Shown: piece by piece, positions 1-12,438 of the stretch | How the letters are laid out: each line of letters opens with the position of its first letter | Numbering within the stretch: the stretch's first letter is position 1 | Source: Cavenderia fasciculata | Lineage: Eukaryota; Evosea; Eumycetozoa; Acytosteliales; Cavenderiaceae | Assembly (NCBI RefSeq): GCF_000203815.1 | Contig: NW_004457711.1 | Span: forward strand, 372,001-436,000 | Length of the DNA stretch: 64,000 nucleotides | Direction of reading: 5' to 3' | Position numbers and translations under genes: made by a program | The notes under the pieces: generated by a model | Told to the model about the DNA's origin: nothing | Seen by the model: the letters and a program-made list of their open reading frames with translations, nothing else | The model's database searches: none

Positions 1-935
1 TGGTCATTTCTTGAAGATTATTAATTAAATGTTTCAATGAAATCTTTTTGTCAATGAGTTGGTTGGTGAGTGAAGAGATGGATGAATCCTTGACATCTCT
101 CAACAAATGTTCAATACAAATCTCTTCAGCTTCAACTGCATCAATCGATGATGGAATATGTTGAAATTTCATGGTTGATTCAGATGTTTCCTTTTTTTTA
201 AATAAATTAAGAGATAAATATAAGTATGGGTAGAAGAAACATTAATTGATTGATTGATTGATTGTTTGTTACCTTGTTAATTTCTTCAACAGTGACATAT
301 GACTTTGTTGGGATACCAAGTTCCTTTGGTTGAACGTCTATGATTACTAATACAGGGTTTGGTGTATATCTTCTAAATAATTCATTGATATCTTGATCGG
401 CAGGTCTAATCTTTGGACCTGTACTATACCAACCTACAACATTTTCTCTAGCTATATAATTTATATAAAATTATGATCGATGAATGTATTAGTTTTTTCT
501 CTTCATTTCTATAATGATCGTCTGTCTATCTATATATCTATCTGTATCTTTTGATTTGTACCATTAATCTTTTTAAACATAGCAAACATATTTTCGTGGA
601 AGTTGTGATCCAAGAACCATATATTTGGGTTTGAATCATCCTCTTCAAATGGTACACCATAACAGTTGGATATATCAATGACACCCTTGCCATTGTTTGC
701 TCCCAACAATGCACCTACAACTCTCTTGTTTGTATCTTTGGCAACTCTATTATAGTGATCTACTACACTGAGTAATACAGTTGGATGAACTACAGTCTAA
801 TATATTACACATATTATTATAAAATGGTCGATTAGTACTCTGTCTGTATAGTATGATACAATCAATCATCAATGATGATAATGATGATAAAGGTATCAAT
901 AGTAGTTTACTTACACTATTTGGGAATGTTGACAT
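1..935 (-). CDS. psmD7: 26S proteasome regulatory subunit Rpn8 (PSMD7), 3' end cut by window edge
   Basis: This is the N-terminal half of Rpn8, a non-catalytic MPN-domain subunit of the proteasome lid that pairs with Rpn11. Four exons are visible on the minus strand: 915-935, 562-796, 273-451 and 190 to beyond position 1. All introns are GT-AG and the frame stays open across them. The short first exon encodes MSTFPNS. Exon 2 carries the strongly conserved stretch [20 protein letters not shown], and exon 3 carries [10 protein letters not shown], where a catalytic JAMM protein would have GWYHSHP. Absence of those histidines is normal for Rpn8 and separates it from Rpn11 and CSN5. Exon 4 leads into the helical C-terminal part, which runs off the left edge. 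It lies tail-away from sae1, with its 5' end about 190 bp from the sae1 stop. Confidence 0.93.
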
Positions 936-1126
936 TATTCTCTCTATCTATCTTATTCTTATCTTTAATTAATATATTATGATCATCATCACAAAGAGGG
1001 GGGTTTTGAACATCAACATTCTTGTTTTTTTTTTTTCATAATTTTTAATTAATTTTTTTTTTAATATTTGTTTTATTTGGTTTGTTTTGTATATATTGAT
1101 CATTTATCCTTATCTCTCTTTTATTT

Positions 1127-2355
1127 TTATAGGATATTTTCAACAGTACCAAGACCAGTTAATGAATCATATAAAAATATATTATTGAATGGATCATTGT
1201 CTCTTGATATAATTTTAACAATTTCTTGACCCAAAACACCACCTACGATGGCACATACAGGTGCAATCTCTGCGTTGATTTGTCTGGTCATGAGTTTGAT
1301 GAAATCAGTGTTCTTGTTGATTGGCGTAATATTATATTTTTTGTTTTCTTGTTCCAATAATGTAACGAGTGCATCTACATCTTTACAAGTTGCCATTTTA
1401 CCATTATTATTAATTTGATATTGATTTAAAACTAGTTGTGAAATTAAATATTAATATTAATATTAATATTTATATGTGTGATGTTGTTATTGATTATATA
1501 TATATATAGTACGTACGATGAATGAAAAATATGATTGGTGATATTCTATTTGGAAACTTTGACCAAGATGATGATAACATTTCCTTTAAACTTGCAAATC
1601 TTGCTACTTTTTCTATTATTTCTTCTGTTTCTTCCTCTGCTGCTGGTTGTTTTCCATCTGTTGTTGTTTTGTTGTTTGTATTTGGAGTAGTCTTTTTCTT
1701 TTTAACAATGTATTGGAATGAATGACCATGATCTGCAAAGAAAAAGGATCTCATACCAAATGAATGGTTCAATAGATATGATACACTATTTCGATGACAC
1801 AATTCATTGAGTATAGATTGTTGTTGGAAATCCAAACCATCTACACAAACCACTGTAAATTGTTTGATGAATTCATCGTCAAATGTTGATACATCTCTTT
1901 CTACTATATTTACACTAACCAATGGATTCAACTCTTTAATTGATTCCAATGATGCTTTTGCTCTCTAAATATATATTGATCAATATTATTATTATTATAA
2001 TTACAAAGGGGTAGGTAGGTCAGTCAAGTTGTCTATGTAATTACTTATCTACCAAAGTTGAACGTACATTTTGACCAATTGATTGATCAGTCAATAAAAG
2101 AGATAGATCTGTCGAGGTGACAGTATGCGAGTCGATAATAGTGATTCTTCCAACACCAGACAGAGTAACATTCTTGCATGCCTCAGCAGTTTGACCTGTC
2201 AATCCAACAAACAAGACATGTGCCTTTCTCAGTCGATTCTGAGCATCAACACCCCATACTCTAATACCACGATCGTATAGAGCTGCTTCATACTCTGATA
2301 ATGTATCTCCAGTGTTATGTTGTTGTAGTAGATGATTCGTAGATGTATCCATCAT
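1127..2355 (-). CDS. sae1: SUMO-activating enzyme E1 subunit 1 (SAE1/AOS1)
   Basis: This subunit pairs with UBA2 to adenylate SUMO and start sumoylation, mainly in the nucleus. Three exons, 2045-2355, 1517-1962 and 1127-1431, join in frame to 353 codons, close to the usual SAE1 size. Exon 1 has the ThiF/E1 Rossmann start (YDRGIRVWGVDAQNRLRKA, then VLFVGLTGQTAEACKNV and the ITIIDSH strand). Exon 2 continues KAKASLESIKELNPLVSV, matching the SAE1 region that precedes the conserved LNPxV motif. Exon 3 ends with APVCAIVGGVLGQEIVKII and LYDSLTGLGTVENIL, a typical SAE1 C-terminus. There is no catalytic cysteine domain or ubiquitin-fold domain, as expected because those sit in UBA2. The middle exon contains a lysine/threonine-rich low-complexity insert. 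The exon 2 acceptor was chosen because it alone keeps the frame. Confidence 0.93.
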
Positions 2356-2650
2356 AATGAGTAGTAGTATTTAACTATGCAGACGCGTGCGCTAAGTGTT
2401 AACCTCAAACTTTCAGATTTCAATCCTAAGTACCCTTGAATGTAACTTCACTTTATTTGATGATTTTTTTCAATTTTTATTTTTTTTTTTATTACCCACT
2501 CAATAATAATACTCTGTCTTAATCCATTTATCAATTATCATCAATCAATCAAACAACTATAATTGTATATTTATTTATTTATATTTATATCTATTTTTTA
2601 AAAGAAGAAAGAAAAAGAAGACAAGAAGTATCATAGAGAGAGAGAAAGAG
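2356..2650. promoter_or_regulatory. Shared divergent promoter between sae1 and the raver-like gene
   Basis: These 295 bp separate two start codons that point away from each other, so both promoters must lie here. The left part is mixed composition. The right part is T-rich with long T and A runs, as in dictyostelid core promoters. No binding site is clear enough to name. Confidence 0.5.
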
Positions 2651-5600
2651 ATGAGCGATACAGTAACATCAACAGGAGAGGGTGAGAATGTTGTAGAGCA
2701 ACAACATGCAGCAGCATCATCGGCATCTGATAATAGCGAGGCTGCAGCACCTCCAGCAAAGGGTGCTGCCAAGACTGGTGGCAGAAAGAAAAAGGCACCT
2801 GCCGAGAAGAAGACTTCAAAGAAGGCTGCCAAGACAAAGGATACTAGACAGACACAACCAACCCCAACAGAGGATATCACAACTACACCAACTGCCGCCG
2901 AGAATGGAAGTTCAAGTGCAACTGCAACTACACCAACTACTACTACTGCTGAATCACCAAAGGTGACAACGACAGTATCAGTTAAACAACAAGATGAACC
3001 TATTACTACTATTGCAACTACTCCTCCTCCAACAACTGCTACCATTACATCTCCTCTTCCACCTCCTCCAGTTCAATTACAATTAGAGAATTCTACTAAA
3101 TCAGAAGAAGAAGAAGAAAACAATAACAATAATAATAATGAACAAGATCATCAAGAAGAAGAGGAAGAAGAAGATTCAACAAATGGTACAAAAGATGAAG
3201 AAGAATTTATGAATTTACAAGGAGAAGAATATGATTACTCTGACAATGAAGAAAACTATCAAGATGAAGTTGATACTAAACGTGTTGAAGAAGCCATACA
3301 AGATGTTGTCAAATCGGTTGCTGAAAAGGAAAAGGAGAATTTGACCAAGGAAAAGGAGAGTCCTATGACCAAGGAGAAAAAGGATGACATCAAGAACAAG
3401 GTGCAACTAGCAATCCAAGATATGGAAGAGTCATTTAAAAAGCCTGCCATTCTAAAGATCACAGGTCTCACTGAGCACATTATCGAAAAGGATCTCAAAG
3501 AATTCCTTTCTGCTCACGGTAAAGTATTGGATCTCAAGTTTGATGGAATTAAAAGAGATATTGCCGTTGTTATTATGGAAAATCAACAAACTTCACAATT
3601 GGTTAAAGATAAATTAAATGGAACAAAGGTAAAAAAAAACAAACAAATATATATGATTATTTAAATAGAACCTTGTTAGAGAATTCTCTAATTCCCATAT
3701 TTCTATTTATTTATTTAGTTAAAAAATTGTACATTAAATATTATTGACATGCCAATCCAAGATACATTACTATTTGTTGGTAATCTTGGTCCTGAAATGA
3801 CCAAAGATTCTCTAAGAAAAATGTTTGAAAAATATGGTGAACCTGATAGAGTTATTGTATGTCGTACAAGTATTCAAAGATCAAGCCAAAAAACTATCTC
3901 TAACCTTTATTTATTTAATTATTTATAGTTGATGAAAAATAGAAGAACTGGTGAAAGTAAGGGATATGGATTTGTAGATTATAGAACAAGATTACAAGCA
4001 AATGCTGCCAAGGCATCATTGGGATCGACTACTGTCAGTGGAAGAGTTTTAAGAGTAGATTGGGCTGAAACTTGTTCAACTCTTGAATCTATGCATTCTA
4101 AAACTATTTTTGTTGATAAATTACAAAAACAATATGTTGTAAGTGCCTATGAAAACAAAAGACAACACAAAAAGATACTTGGGTATTAATTCATTTTTGT
4201 TTCATCTCCTTTCTTAGGATGTAGCCATTTTAACCAAATTATTTTCACCATTTGGAAAGATTAAGGAATGTAGTATTCCATTGGCAGGTCAACCAAAGGG
4301 ATTTGCATTTATCGATTATGAGAGTGTAGAGGATGCCGAAAAGGCCCAAAAGACAATGAACGACAAGGAGTTGCAAGAGTACAAGATCAGAGTGAGCTTT
4401 GGCAATCCCTCCAAACCAGGCTTTGCCATGACCAGAGGTGGTGGTGGTGGAGGTGAAAGAACACCACCTAATGCCAACAGTCCACACGGAAGAGGAGAAA
4501 GAAATGATCGTGGTGGAGGACGAGGAGGACGGGGCGGATTCCATGGAGGAAGAGGCGGTATGGAGCATAATAACGGCGGCGGTCGTGGCGGATTCAGAGG
4601 CGGACGTGGTGGAGGCGGCGACAGAGGTGGCATGGACCATGGTGGAGGACCACGTGGTGGAGGACCTGGTAGAGGTGGTATGGATAGAGGCGGTCGTGGA
4701 GGACACCAACCACACTTTGGCAACTTCCCACCTCCACCTCCACCACCCAACATGCAGATCAATCAATTCCCACCACAATTTAATAATGGACCAAGAGGAG
4801 GCGGACCAAGAGGCGGAGGAGGCAACCACAACCATGGAAACCACCAGGGTGGGCCACCAGGCGGTCACAACATGGGTGGACGTCAACCAGGTTTTGATGT
4901 TGGGTTCCCACCAGGCAACCCCAATGCACTTGGTAATATCCCACCACCTGCAGCTGCCATTCATCCCCAACAACACATGTGGAACAAACAACAACAAGAC
5001 CAGTTGATGCAAGCACAAACTCAGATGCAACTGATGCAACAACAGATCAAACAACAACAAGAGTTGCTAAGAGTCGCCAAAGAGAATGAACAAGCTGCTC
5101 ACATGCAAGCACAACGTGAAAAGACCCATAGAGAACAAATGCAAAAGAACCAAATGCAAGAAAAGCAAATGATGAAGACTCAACAAGACAACCTCCAAAA
5201 ACAACAAACCTTTTATCTTCAACAAATGACAAAGTTCCAACAACAACAACAGCAACAACAACAACAACAACAACAACAAGTAGCACATCAAGCACAACAA
5301 CAACAACAGCAACAACAAGCTGCTGCTGCTGCAGGTGGTGTCCAACAACCTTTGATTGGTACTTCAACCTACCAACAACAAGTTGATGCTTGGAATCAAT
5401 ATTATTCAACTGTAAGATAGATCAAAAGTTTTGGAATTAAACAAAAACTAACACTTTTTATTTTGATTAAAATAGATGGGATATCCTGGTTATAATCAAC
5501 AAGTAAGATAGATAGATAGATAATTGGTCCCACCTTTTATATAAAACACCAAAGATCTTTTTCTCTCTAACCTTTTCATATTTTTATTTTAGGATTTAAT

Positions 5601-5829
5601 GTCATACTATGCAATGTATGCTCAGGCTGATCCAACAGCAGGAGCTCATGCTCATACACCTGTAGCTAATACTCACGGTATTCCACAAAAAAGAAATTAT
5701 GAAACTCCAGCTATGAACACTGGTAACACACCTCACCAATATCATTTAGGATCTCATAATACTCATAATACTCATAATGCTCACAATGCTCACAATGCTC
5801 ATCACCACGATAAGAGATCCAGACATTAA
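2651..5829 (+). CDS. Raver-like RNA-binding protein with three RRMs, RGG box and poly-Q tail
   Basis: Six exons (2651-3628, 3719-3856, 3929-4138, 4218-5411, 5476-5502, 5593-5829) give a 927-residue protein. Residues 1-250 are a low-complexity basic/acidic T- and E-rich tail. Three RRMs follow: about 265-340 (AILKITGLTEHIIEKDLKEF), 345-425 (TLLFVGNLGPEMTKDSLRKM, then KGYGFVDY) and 430-510 (KTIFVDKLQ, then KGFAFIDYES). Spacing and linkers, such as VDWAETCSTLESMHSKTIFV and RVSFGNPSKPG, resemble raver/PTB-binding proteins, which act in splicing regulation. A long RGG/FRGGRGG segment (about 515-660) and a CAA-coded glutamine run come next, and the C-terminus carries HNT/HNA repeats. It is most likely a nuclear RNP protein. 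Exon 5 is only 27 bp (MGYPGYNQQ). Exact orthology to raver is inferred from layout; the RRM assignment is firm. Confidence 0.85.
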
Positions 5830-6846
5830 TTAACCCATTTATTTCATTTTTTATTTGTTCCCACAAATCTCAAATATTAATTACATTATATATCTAAAAG
5901 ATATTCCCCCCTAACCATCATCCAAACCATCATCATCATCTAAAACCATCCATCATCATTATTATTTTTAATTTAAAATAGTATTACCACCACTTTTTAT
6001 TATTTCATTTTAATTATCTCAAATTACAATTGTATATTTCCATACCAAACCAACTATCAAAACCAAAAAAAAATACAACACCACCAACAATAATAAGTTT
6101 AGTGCAAAGCTAGAAAAAAGAAAAAAAAAAAGTATAAATCTATTCATCATACACTATCATCATCGTCATTAAAAAAAAAAGCCTTGGAGGAGAGAGAGAC
6201 AGACAAAAGTAACCATATCAACTATTATCCAACAACAACCAAACCAACATCTCAAATAATTAATTTAAAATTCATTTGTTTCATCACTGTGTCATAATAA
6301 ATCTCCATAAATCTTGATGGAGAATACTACAAAATAATCATCATCATTTAACCAACATGGTTAATCCCCAGTATACTGTATATATATGTATATTATTGGG
6401 AAAATCAATCCATTTATGTATTTATTTAATAATGATAACCACCGATCGGTTGAATATCAACCATTTTACCCTACTACTACTACTATGACGATAATCTGGA
6501 ACCCATTCCTACTTTCTAAAAAAAAGATTTGATGAATAGATTTATACCTCAATTAAAACAAAAACAAAAGTTTGTATCATTATATTGCACTACTACTACG
6601 ACTATGCTACTGCTACTACGCAACGACGATCGATAAACTACTTTAAACTCAATCTAGAGTGAAATATGATCATGGTCATATTGAAAGGGAAAAGAAGCAA
6701 AGAGAGAGAGATATATATACCAATTAAATTGGGATAACCTTTTATGTTTTGTTGGTTGTTATTGTTATTGTTTTGTTGTGATAATTTTACAAAAAAGTTT
6801 ATTATAAAAAAACAATAATTATTATTGTTGAACATATAGTTTTTTT
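5830..6846. other. Convergent intergenic region, no gene seen
   Basis: About 1 kb between the stop codons of two converging genes. It is AT-rich with CATCAT and CTACTA triplet runs, A-runs and a TATA/GTATAT stretch near 6380. Open frames here are short and low in complexity. It probably holds the two 3' UTRs. No RNA gene is recognisable. Confidence 0.5.
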
Positions 6847-8455
6847 TCAAAAGAGGATAGCACCTGTATCATCTTTATCCTGTTGTTGACTATGACTAGT
6901 AGGATGGACTAATAGTTTGTTTTGAACTGATAATTTACTTGATTCATCATTGTTATCAATAAATGGTGAAGACATGGAAGAAGAAGAAGACGAAGTCATG
7001 GTAGGAGTATCCTGTTTATCGATTTCCAATTTAAAATATGTTTGTTTATCACTATTAATATTTTCTGGTGATAAATCTATAAAATTATGATACTAATAAG
7101 AACAGAGGAAGGAAGGAAGCAAAAAGAAGGAAAAAGAGGAAGAAGAAAAGAATAATAATAATTAATAATTAATTAATAGTCATGACAATTTCAGTCAATC
7201 TTACATCAATGGATTTTTTAGCACTCTTTTTAATACTTTTTATAGTATCCAACACTACATCTGAATGATCATTTGTATCCTTTATGCCATCCTTGATGTT
7301 TGGTTTGTATCTATGCAAATTATATCTAAATTGAACCAATCGATCAAAGCAACCAACTGGTTGTTTACCAGCAACATCCTCCATACATCCTTCTCGTTCA
7401 CTAAACGCCGACATTTTATAATCGATATAAGAAAATGCATAATAATGTGTTATCGCTGCCACTACCATTTCAAAACAAACTAGGAAATCCTACAACAAAA
7501 CAAGAAAGGTTAATAATCTATTGTCAATTAAAAAGTATCTGTTTTTGTTGTCTCTAAATAATAATAATAATAATAATAATAATAATCCAAAATAATAATA
7601 ATAAATACATTTAAAAGGAATCCAATCTGATGGGAAGTGAAAGTTTCTGTTGAAGGAATAATTCCTATATATATAACCAAAGAAATAAAAACAGATTGCC
7701 AAAACGTGAAAAATATAATACCTAAATATAAATATAGAAGTTTAGTTATCTATTTATCATTATTCTTTTTCTATTTATATATATATATATTTACCTTTAA
7801 TAACTAAAAATCTTGAAATTGGTTTATGAGGATTTAACTCTATTTGAAAGCTTTCATAAAAGAGAATGAGATAGTAGAGTGCAACAATTACTGATATATT
7901 GTTGATGATGGTTGTATAGAGGTATGCTTGATCCAAACTAAAGTTTCCTTCTTGGTAACGACCAGATATGGCATAGGCAAAAACGGCGACAAGAGCCATC
8001 ATTGGTTTGACCAAAGTGTATTGAATGACGCCACGAAGACATCTGATGTATAGTTTGTCAGTGTTGACATTGACACAGCCAAATGGAAAAGGGTATACGA
8101 GTTGTCCAGACTTTCGCACAGCCAACGATTGGATAGCCTCTACACCACCCAAGCAAATGGTGAGGAGTTTGAAAAAATTATATAGTACATAAGCCTCGTA
8201 ACAGTCCCTAAAAACATCGATAAAGAGTGCATAATTGTCTCGTTTGAAATAGAGTGAAATCCAACTGTCGATCGCATAGATGGGTACTATTAAAAGAATT
8301 CGTAGTACATATTTCTGATGAGCAGGTTTGTTGTAGTATATCAAATGTTGTGCAATCAAAAGAATAGACAAAAACGATGCTATCATTGTACATATCCCTC
8401 CAGTGATTAGCAAGTATTGATATTCTGTCTCTCCAAATGTTATTGAAGATACCAT
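6847..8455 (-). CDS. tmem184: TMEM184-family multi-span membrane protein
   Basis: Four exons on the minus strand (7795-8455, 7609-7721, 7205-7489, 6847-7092) give 434 residues. This is the TMEM184 / organic solute transporter alpha (Solute_trans_a) fold with about seven membrane spans. Family signatures are HLIYYNKPAHQKYVLRIL after the first span, IPIYAIDSW-like VPIYAIDSWISL, the YEAYVLYNFF motif, and VKPMMALVAV. Exon 2 encodes the span FFTFWQSVFISLVIY, and exon 3 starts with DFLVCFEMVVAAITHYYAF. The C-terminus is cytosolic and low in complexity (serine run, then QQQDKD). The exon 4 acceptor was placed at 7093-7094 because the nearer AG does not keep the frame. Family members occur on plasma or endosomal membranes, but the substrate is not known, so function here is inferred from family only. 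Confidence 0.85.
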
Positions 8456-9140
8456 TATTGTGATTGCGATTGATCGATCCGTTGAGAACCCCTTTTCGAT
8501 TGATCGCGAGTTATTAAACTATGTATATATTTGCTGTATGTAAGGCTATCAATCTAGACAAGACTGATTTAAAAAAAATATATAAATAAATAAATAATAA
8601 ATAATTTAAATACAAATAATTGAATATGAATTTTGAAAGAGAAGAACAAGCAAGTAAGTAAGAAAGAGAACAAGAAAGAAAGAGAAGAGAAAAGACGGTT
8701 TGTGTTAAAACAATAAATAAAATTTTAATATTTATTTATAATGGTCAAGTAATGGAAGGGGTGATTGGTTTGTTTGTCCAACCACTCGACGACAATAATA
8801 ACATTATCTTTTTTTAGAAGGGCAAAAAACCCTCCGTCATTCATCACCTTGCAAGCTTTCTTTCAACTCTTTTACTAATTACGTACTATTACTATTAGTA
8901 TTAGTATTATTAATCAATGATGATATCATTGTGATTTTTTAGAAAAGATCAATCCATCTTATTATTTCCTTTTTTTTTTATGTACATAAAATTAAGTTAT
9001 TATTTATTTATTTGTTTTTTTGTTTTTGTTTTCTTGGGTTTAAATTAAAATATATTTAACAATTTTAAAAAAAATAAGATATATATTATATTATGATGAT
9101 GCCCTACTTTTGTTTCGTTCTCTCTTTCTTTTTTCAAAGA
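8456..9140. other. Intergenic region between two minus-strand genes
   Basis: 685 bp containing the presumed promoter of the TMEM184 gene (AG-rich, GAAAGAGAAG stretches around 8630-8700) and the 3' flank of the membrane-protein gene to the right. T- and A-runs dominate. No coding or RNA gene signal was found. Confidence 0.45.
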
Positions 9141-10870
9141 TTAATAAACAACAGAATTTCTTGTTAATTCTGGATCTTGTTCAAAACTGTCCATCTCTGG
9201 TAAAGTTTGTTTCTTTTGTTCAATGACCAATATATTATACAATGATTTAAATAAAGGTAGCAATGACAAAACTACAAAAAATATCTCACCTTCATGAACT
9301 TGGAAATAATTTAATAAATAATGATTAGTTTTGGAAATTATAATTCTTCTTTTACTTTTTTGTTTACATACTTTTTGAAGGAGTATTGAAAACCCATAGA
9401 ACCAAAGAAACAATTGAAAGAATACAAACAATGAAAAAGTTTTGGGTAGTGACTACACGTGGAATGAGGGAGGGAACGAATTTCATGTCGAGTACCATGA
9501 ATTGGTGGTCGTCGGATGGACGACCCTTCATGTGATTATTGTCACGGAAAATGTTGTAAATGTTGGAGACTATCTTTAAAAAGTAGTAGATGGTCGAGCC
9601 AATGACAATGCTCCAGAGGAACGAGATGAGTTGAGTGGTACCTTGCGTGGCACCAGAGAGATCGTGGAGGGCGAGTTGGGAGGGTGTGACGTTAAAGGCA
9701 CCGGTCATGACACGAGACACGAGACCCAGTGACCCAAGGGTGAGCTCGCGGATGGGTGCAAAAGTGCCAAGCTCGCGAATCCCGGTTGACAGACGATTGA
9801 TACATCGGAATGTGTCCTCGGCATTGGCCTCTGCTCCCATCAACACAGTCTGTACAAAGTAGAGTAGAAACATTGCCCAAAATATCATAGATGCCAGTGG
9901 AATAAAGATGAGTGTCATAAAGACGTGTGCCAGTTGACTGGGTACCGACGCATCAAGCACAATCTCGCGATCAGACAGTTTCATGGCAAACAGCCACAAG
10001 ACAAATAGAGATACACCCGACACGATACACGCACCAAATATCTTGATGTTCTTCATGTCGTGGTCACCCGGATGTGTCGACGACGACGACATGGTGGCTA
10101 CATTGAGCAGTGGGTTGTCGTTGTAGTTGCCGCACAGGTAGTTGGAGATACCGATGGTCGCGAATCGCGTCCACCCCCCCTTGATCTTGAGATGGGTAGG
10201 TTCAAGCGAGTTTAAGTGGATCGATCCAGACTCGTCAAAGATATTGGCGCCAGTTGGCGACTCTAGCACATTCTCCATTCCTTTGGGCAACTGATACTTC
10301 ATGATGATGGTGACAACGGCCAATGCGTAGAGAAGCGACACGACAATACGCAACGACTGGTGCAACAGTTTGATTGACATGCCACGATGCAAAAACCGGT
10401 AGCATTTCGATGCCAAGTTGGGGTGTCGACGAATCTGGCGTGACAAATTATCAATTGCCTCTCTTGTGTATGCATCTTGTTGAAAATCATATTGTGCCGG
10501 TGATATACGTTGACAATGACTGTATTGTGACAAAGATGAATCATCACCACCACTACCAGCTTTACCACCCTTTGTCTTTTTCTTTGTATCTGGTTCATAA
10601 AACAACTCTTCATATTCAATGGTTGGTGTCCTTTTCTTTCTAGTATTGGTTGTGGTTGTGGTTGTGGTTGGTGCGTCAGAACCCTCTTCTTCCTCTTCCT
10701 CTTCATCACTCAGTCCGTAAGGAATGAGTTCTTCATCTGACATTTGTTCTTCTAGTTGTTGTTGTTGTTCATTCTTCTTTGTTGTTGATGATTTTGTTGG
10801 TGTCTCTGTAGCAGTCTTTGTGACCGACTTCTTTCTTCCTCTTCTAGTAGCAGTTGTCTTTTTATTGTCT

Positions 10871-10909
<39 letters not shown>

Positions 10910-10923
10910 GCTGATTTTGCCAT
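9141..10923 (-). CDS. Unrecognised six-span membrane protein with acidic/serine-rich N-terminus
   Basis: Two exons (9372-10923 and 9141-9298) give 569 residues. I do not recognise the family. Residues 1-140 are hydrophilic: a run of 12 serines, an RRGRKK basic patch, an acidic EEEEEEEGSD stretch and a threonine run. Six hydrophobic segments follow: IVVSLLYALAVVTIIM, IFGACIVSGVSLFVLWLF, VFMTLIFIPLASMIFWAMF, ISFLWSIVIGSTIYYF, FFIVCILSIVSLVLWVF and, in exon 2, IFFVVLSLLPLFKSLYNIL. Between them is a hydrophilic loop with SNYLCGNYND and a helical region FRCINRLSTGIRELGTF. The basic, serine-rich N-terminus suggests nuclear-envelope or ER membrane location, but that is only inference. The exon 1 body uses more G/C-ending codons than its neighbours, suggesting good expression. 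Confidence 0.75.
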
Positions 10924-11742
10924 CTATCTAAATAATTGTAAACCGTGGGTTCGAACCGCCGTTTGCAAAGATATCTTATATGTCAAAAAAAAAAATACAC
11001 AAATTTATGCTTTTGAACTTCTCCTCTCCTCCCTTGTAACGGTTAAATTCCAGTCCTGCGCAGTGGTTATATTAATTAATATTTGTATTGTTTAATAATC
11101 TTGATTTTAATTATTATAATAATTCTATCCTTCCTAATTTATAATGTTTCTATTATTATTAACTAATATTATTAATTTTTAAAACGAAAAATAATAATTC
11201 TCTAGAATGAATGATTGTTTGTTATAATGATTGTTTGTTATAATGATTGTTTGACTGCGCAGAGAGAAATAGAGAGAGAGAGAGAGAGAGATTTAATGAT
11301 TGATTGATTTTGAATGGTGGTGGTAGTATCATTTGTAAGAGTGTGTGAAATTGGATGAATGATGTTCAACACGCTACCCATCAAACATTGTGATACCAAC
11401 CACTCGTAACGGTGTAAAAAAAAAACATTCCAATGATGAATGAGTATGGGGAACATCAAATCAATCACTATACTATAGAAATTTACTTGTACTTTATTAA
11501 TTCCTCACCCCTACTTGAAAATAAAAGAAAGCTGGATTTGAGAAAACCTGTCTTGTTGAGTCGAAATTCACAGAGCTCGTAAACTTTTTCAGACAATGAA
11601 AAGACCTTGAGAAGCACTGGGCCATATCTTGAGAAACGAGAGATTAAACATGACTACTTAAACAACACTATTATTCATTCATCTCACGACATTCATAATA
11701 ATAATATCTATTCATTTTTTTAATATTATTAAATATAATACA
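10924..11742. other. Divergent intergenic region
   Basis: 819 bp between start codons pointing away from each other. It holds a (GA)n run near 11270-11292, repeats of TGATTGTTTGTTATAA around 11213-11250, and a less AT-rich block at about 11520-11640. A 10-bp palindrome, GGTTCGAACC, near 10948 looks like a tRNA T-loop core but has no tRNA around it. No gene is supported. Confidence 0.45.
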
Positions 11743-12334
11743 ATGAAATCAATTTTATTTATTACTTTAATAGCTTTAACTATTTTTATTAGTACCTGCT
11801 CTTCTTGTAAGTAAATCATTTATTATTATTATTATTATTATTATTGTCGATCCAAGATATTATGTTTTAATAGTAAATCTCACACCCCTATTTTATTTAT
11901 GTATAAATTTATTTATTTATTTAGACCCAACAAGTCTTGTTCAAGGTGACTATAATGTTTTTTGGACTGATCAAGTATGTACTTCATCTGGTGTAACCAC
12001 TGTATCAAGAAATGAAGATGGATATCAAGCCAATTTCACAATGCCAACCGCTTTACCAATCAGATTGGTCAACATTACTGTAGGTTATGATGGTAGTCTC
12101 TCTGGTCTTGGAGCTATCTATCTCAATGGAGATATGTCCTTTACCCAAATCAAGGGTGTCATTACTCAATTTGGTGCCTTTACTGTTACATATGTTCCAA
12201 ATGGCCCATATTTCACAAGACCAATTACTGCTTACTACCTTCTCACTACCTGTAAATCTATCAGCAGCAATGTTGATCAAGAACAGTATACTGCCAACTT
12301 TAATAATAATAATGGTCAATATTCTCCCTATTAA
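11743..12334 (+). CDS. Small secreted protein, family not recognised
   Basis: Two exons (11743-11806 and 11925-12334) join through a split TAC codon to 157 residues. The first 21 residues are a clear signal peptide (MKSILFITLIALTIFISTCS). The mature part starts near YPTSLVQGDYNVFWTDQVC and looks like a compact beta-rich domain with two cysteines and an asparagine-rich C-terminus. Dictyostelids have many such short secreted proteins with a first intron right after the signal peptide. Function is unknown. It converges on the prp38A gene, with only 104 bp between the two stops. Confidence 0.75.
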
Positions 12335-12438
12335 TATTGATTGCCAAATGATAAACTATTTTTTAAATCCAATATTGACTTGGATCACCGATTGAATATA
12401 TTATTATATTATACTATACTTTATTATTATTATTATTA

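Noticed and set aside
4245-5060. 271-codon minus-strand frame opposite the raver-like gene
   Set aside because: Mirror of the RGG and poly-Q coding repeat; no domain.
10940-10965. GGTTCGAACC resembling a tRNA T-loop
   Set aside because: The flanking bases do not pair as a T-stem and no acceptor or anticodon arm is found on either strand.
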